DNA of 64,000 bases from Peptoclostridium litorale DSM 5388. GTDB lineage: Bacteria; Bacillota; Clostridia; Peptostreptococcales; Peptostreptococcaceae. The stretch's first letter is position 1. Every line of letters begins with the position of its first letter. Shown here piece after piece: positions 62,363 through 64,000 of this stretch. A model generated the notes under the pieces. The model made no database searches, was not told the origin of the DNA, and was given only the letters and a program-made list of their open reading frames with translations. The stretch covers positions 1 to 64,000 of the forward strand of contig NZ_FSRH01000005.1 of NCBI RefSeq assembly GCF_900141635.1. Direction: 5' to 3'. A program made the translations under genes and the position numbers.

Positions 62363-63328
62363 TTGAATAAAAACCTTGGAATAAACCTCATAAGGGTGAC
62401 AGAGGCGGCAGCTCTGGGTGCTGCGAAATATTTCGGCAAAGGCGATAAAAACATAGCCGACCAAGCTGCAGTTGACAGAATGAGAAGAATGTTTGACACA
62501 ATGGACATAGACGGAGTTGTAGTTATAGGAGAAGGTGAACTTGATGAAGCTCCTATGCTGTATATAGGCGAAGAAATAGGCATGAGGAGAGAAGGAAGCC
62601 TTAAAGTCGACATAGCGGTTGATCCTGTAGATGGGACTACATGTGTTGCAAAGGGGCTTCCGGGGGCAATCGCCGTAGTTGCTATGGGACCAAGGGGTTC
62701 CCTTCTTCATGCTCCAGATATGTATATGGATAAAATAGCCGTAGGGCCAAAGGGAAAAGGCATAGTCCATTTGGATCTTCCTGTAAAGGAAAACATAAAG
62801 CGATTTGCGCAGGCCAGCGGAAAGGCGATCGACGAGATAACAGTTACAACAATAGACAGGGAAAGAAGCCATGGAATAATAACAGAGTGCAGAGACATAG
62901 GCTGCAGGGTGAGGCTTTTTGATTCAGGAGATATTGAGGCGGCAATAGCTACTTGTTTTGAAGATACAGGTATAGACATGATGATGTGCATAGGGGGGGC
63001 TCCTGAAGGAGTCATATCTGCGGCTGCCCTCAAATGCCTTGGAGGAGATTTCCAGGGAAGGCTGATGCCTTATACTGAAGAAGAGAGGCTAAGATGCATC
63101 GATATGGGTCAAAGTGCGGAAAAACTACTTACTATGGAAGACCTTGCGGCAGGAGATGAGCTGTATTTTGCCGCTACGGGAATATCAGACGGAAGCCTTA
63201 TAAAGGGAGTCACTTACAGCTCGGGAATGGCAAAAACACATTCTGTTGTCATGAGAAGCTCAACTGGAACGATAAGGTTCATAGAGGCAATACACAAAAT
63301 GGACAAAAAGCCGAATTATGCAAAATAG
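62363..63328 (+). CDS. glpX: Class II fructose-1,6-bisphosphatase
   Basis: 321-residue GlpX-type enzyme of gluconeogenesis. The N-terminal LIRVTEAAALGAAKYFGKGDKNIADQAAVDRM, the metal-binding GEGELDEAPMLYIGE and DPVDGTT, and the phosphate-binding region are present. TTG 62363 gives the usual N-terminus and has GGGAGTGG upstream; TTG 62348 is inside the ribosome site region. TATAAT at 62229-62234 may drive it, with a leader of about 125 bases. Confidence 0.95.
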   Translation: MNKNLGINLIRVTEAAALGAAKYFGKGDKNIADQAAVDRMRRMFDTMDIDGVVVIGEGELDEAPMLYIGEEIGMRREGSLKVDIAVDPVDGTTCVAKGLPGAIAVVAMGPRGSLLHAPDMYMDKIAVGPKGKGIVHLDLPVKENIKRFAQASGKAIDEITVTTIDRERSHGIITECRDIGCRVRLFDSGDIEAAIATCFEDTGIDMMMCIGGAPEGVISAAALKCLGGDFQGRLMPYTEEERLRCIDMGQSAEKLLTMEDLAAGDELYFAATGISDGSLIKGVTYSSGMAKTHSVVMRSSTGTIRFIEAIHKMDKKPNYAK

Positions 63329-63334
63329 TCAAAA

Positions 63335-63370
63335 CAGCCCCGCAAATGCCGGGGCTGAACTTTATTTTTG
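63335..63370 (+). terminator. Terminator after glpX
   Basis: Perfect arms CAGCCCCG (63335-63342) and CGGGGCTG (63350-63357), then AACTTTATTTTT. Confidence 0.85.
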
Positions 63371-63690
63371 CATATTTTTGAAAATAGAACTGATATTATA
63401 AAGAATGTATGTTATAATGTACTAATGAAATTTAAAAACTATATCTATATATGCTTTTCTTACTCTTATCTGTATTAAAAATCCGTATGATATTCCAATT
63501 GTAAGTATGAATTTGTTAAAAATATATTTTTGGTGTTGGGAAATCGCTGTAAAAATACTGGGGTATTTTTACATAAAAACAAAGAAATAGAAAACTGCGG
63601 AGCGAAATTGTCATGATTTAATTTTGTGGCGGTCGCTGATTAATATAAAGACGTATCAGAATCGATTGAAAATTCATGGAGGTGTGATTT
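63371..63690 (+). promoter_or_regulatory. Long AT-rich leader before rho, with a hairpin
   Basis: About 320 bases without a gene. A perfect TATAAT at 63413-63418 suggests a leader near 265 nt, though the -35 is weak. Inside it, a perfect hairpin with arms GTAAAAATAC (63549-63558) and GTATTTTTAC (63563-63572) stands out; no U-run follows. It may take part in autocontrol of rho. Confidence 0.45.
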
Positions 63691-64000
63691 TTGCAAAAAG
63701 ATGAACTTATGGAAAAAAAACTGTCCGATATAAGAGAAACTGCGAAAGAAATTGGAATAAAGTCTATAACTAAATACAAGAAAGAAGAACTCATAGATCT
63801 GATAATAGTGGAAAAAGATAAAGCACGGGACATTGAGAAAAAGGAAGAACAAAAGGTTAAAGAGGTAAAGATGCTTCCAGACAAGCTCGTAGATGAGATA
63901 AAGGACGAGGAAACTGTAAATATAGCGGAAGGTGTTCTTGAGATACTCCCGGATGGCTATGGTTTTTTAAGGGGCTCAAACTATCTTTCTACAAATAGCG
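63691..64000 (+). CDS. rho: Transcription termination factor Rho, N-terminal part (3' end outside window)
   Basis: The first 103 residues of a protein that matches Rho: the N-terminal helical domain LSDIRETAKEIGIKSITKYKKEELIDLI, a lysine/glutamate-rich linker and the start of the RNA-binding domain AEGVLEILPDGYGFLRGSNYL. The ATPase part lies beyond the window. Start is TTG 63691 with GGAGGTG about seven bases upstream. The gene is open at the window edge. Confidence 0.93.
   Translation, partial: MQKDELMEKKLSDIRETAKEIGIKSITKYKKEELIDLIIVEKDKARDIEKKEEQKVKEVKMLPDKLVDEIKDEETVNIAEGVLEILPDGYGFLRGSNYLSTNS

Noticed and set aside
1-64000. tRNA or rRNA genes, CRISPR arrays, insertion sequences
   Set aside because: Looked for in the gaps and found none I could support; no transposase-like protein or direct repeat array is visible.
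1-64000. In-frame TGA selenocysteine codons, expected in some amino-acid-fermenting clostridia
   Set aside because: All recognised proteins reach normal lengths without an internal TGA, and thioredoxin uses two ordinary cysteines.

Overview
This window is a stretch of Clostridia (Firmicutes) chromosome. The best fit is an amino-acid-fermenting member of the Peptostreptococcaceae, such as Peptoclostridium (formerly Eubacterium) acidaminophilum. The grounds are low GC content, strong AGGAGG-type ribosome sites, frequent TTG starts, a thioredoxin with a GCVPC active site, a bacterial V-type ATPase, and a gene order (murA, mbl, flagellar rod genes, fabZ, metK, recD2, comFC, yvyF-flgMNKL-fliW-csrA-hag) known from Bacillus and clostridia. 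The genus call is inference; no rRNA gene is present.

Layout. 1-4000: end of trxB, trxA, a chemoreceptor with an unusual C-terminal sensor, and an HD-GYP phosphodiesterase. 4155-9590: murA, mbl, two rod/hook-type flagellar genes (flhO/flhP class), a rod-binding protein and fabZ. The sporulation genes that sit between murA and mbl in B. subtilis and C. difficile are absent. 9700-20280: phosphodiester glycosidase, TtcA-like enzyme, metK (reverse strand, with SAM-I riboswitch), small export protein, phosphohexomutase, a small Spo0E-like gene (reverse), recD2 and comFC. 20294-27234: late flagellar block yvyF, flgM, flgN, flgK, flgL, fliW, csrA, flagellin. 27316-37056: an AT-richer flagellin-glycosylation island with a Maf-type glycosyltransferase and what looks like a complete CMP-legionaminic acid pathway. 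37293-40466: flaG, fliD, fliS, a FlgN/FliT-like chaperone and a 58-residue YjfB-type gene. 40467-41104: a gene-free AT-rich stretch with a cluster of DnaA-box-like sites. 41105-49865: nine-gene V-type ATPase operon. 49987-64000: hpf, galU, an RND efflux operon with a TolC-family protein, an SLH-domain surface protein, a MarR regulator with a second TolC-family protein, transaldolase, glpX, and the start of rho.

How it works together. Most of 6895-9140 and 20294-40466 builds, exports, glycosylates and regulates the flagellum. Five sites resembling sigma-D (FliA-type) promoters (TAAA, 15-16 nt spacer, xxCGAtAa-like -10) can be picked out: before flgF, flgM, flagellin, flaG and, unexpectedly, the V-ATPase operon. 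The flagellin leader also carries a hairpin with a GGA loop, fitting control by the neighbouring FliW-CsrA pair. At flgM, a hairpin that only a read-through transcript could form would hide the ribosome site, while the sigma-D transcript would lack the 5' arm. The RND pump, two TolC-family proteins and an SLH protein within 10 kb raise the question of what outer layer these proteins work in, since no outer-membrane or LPS genes are seen here.
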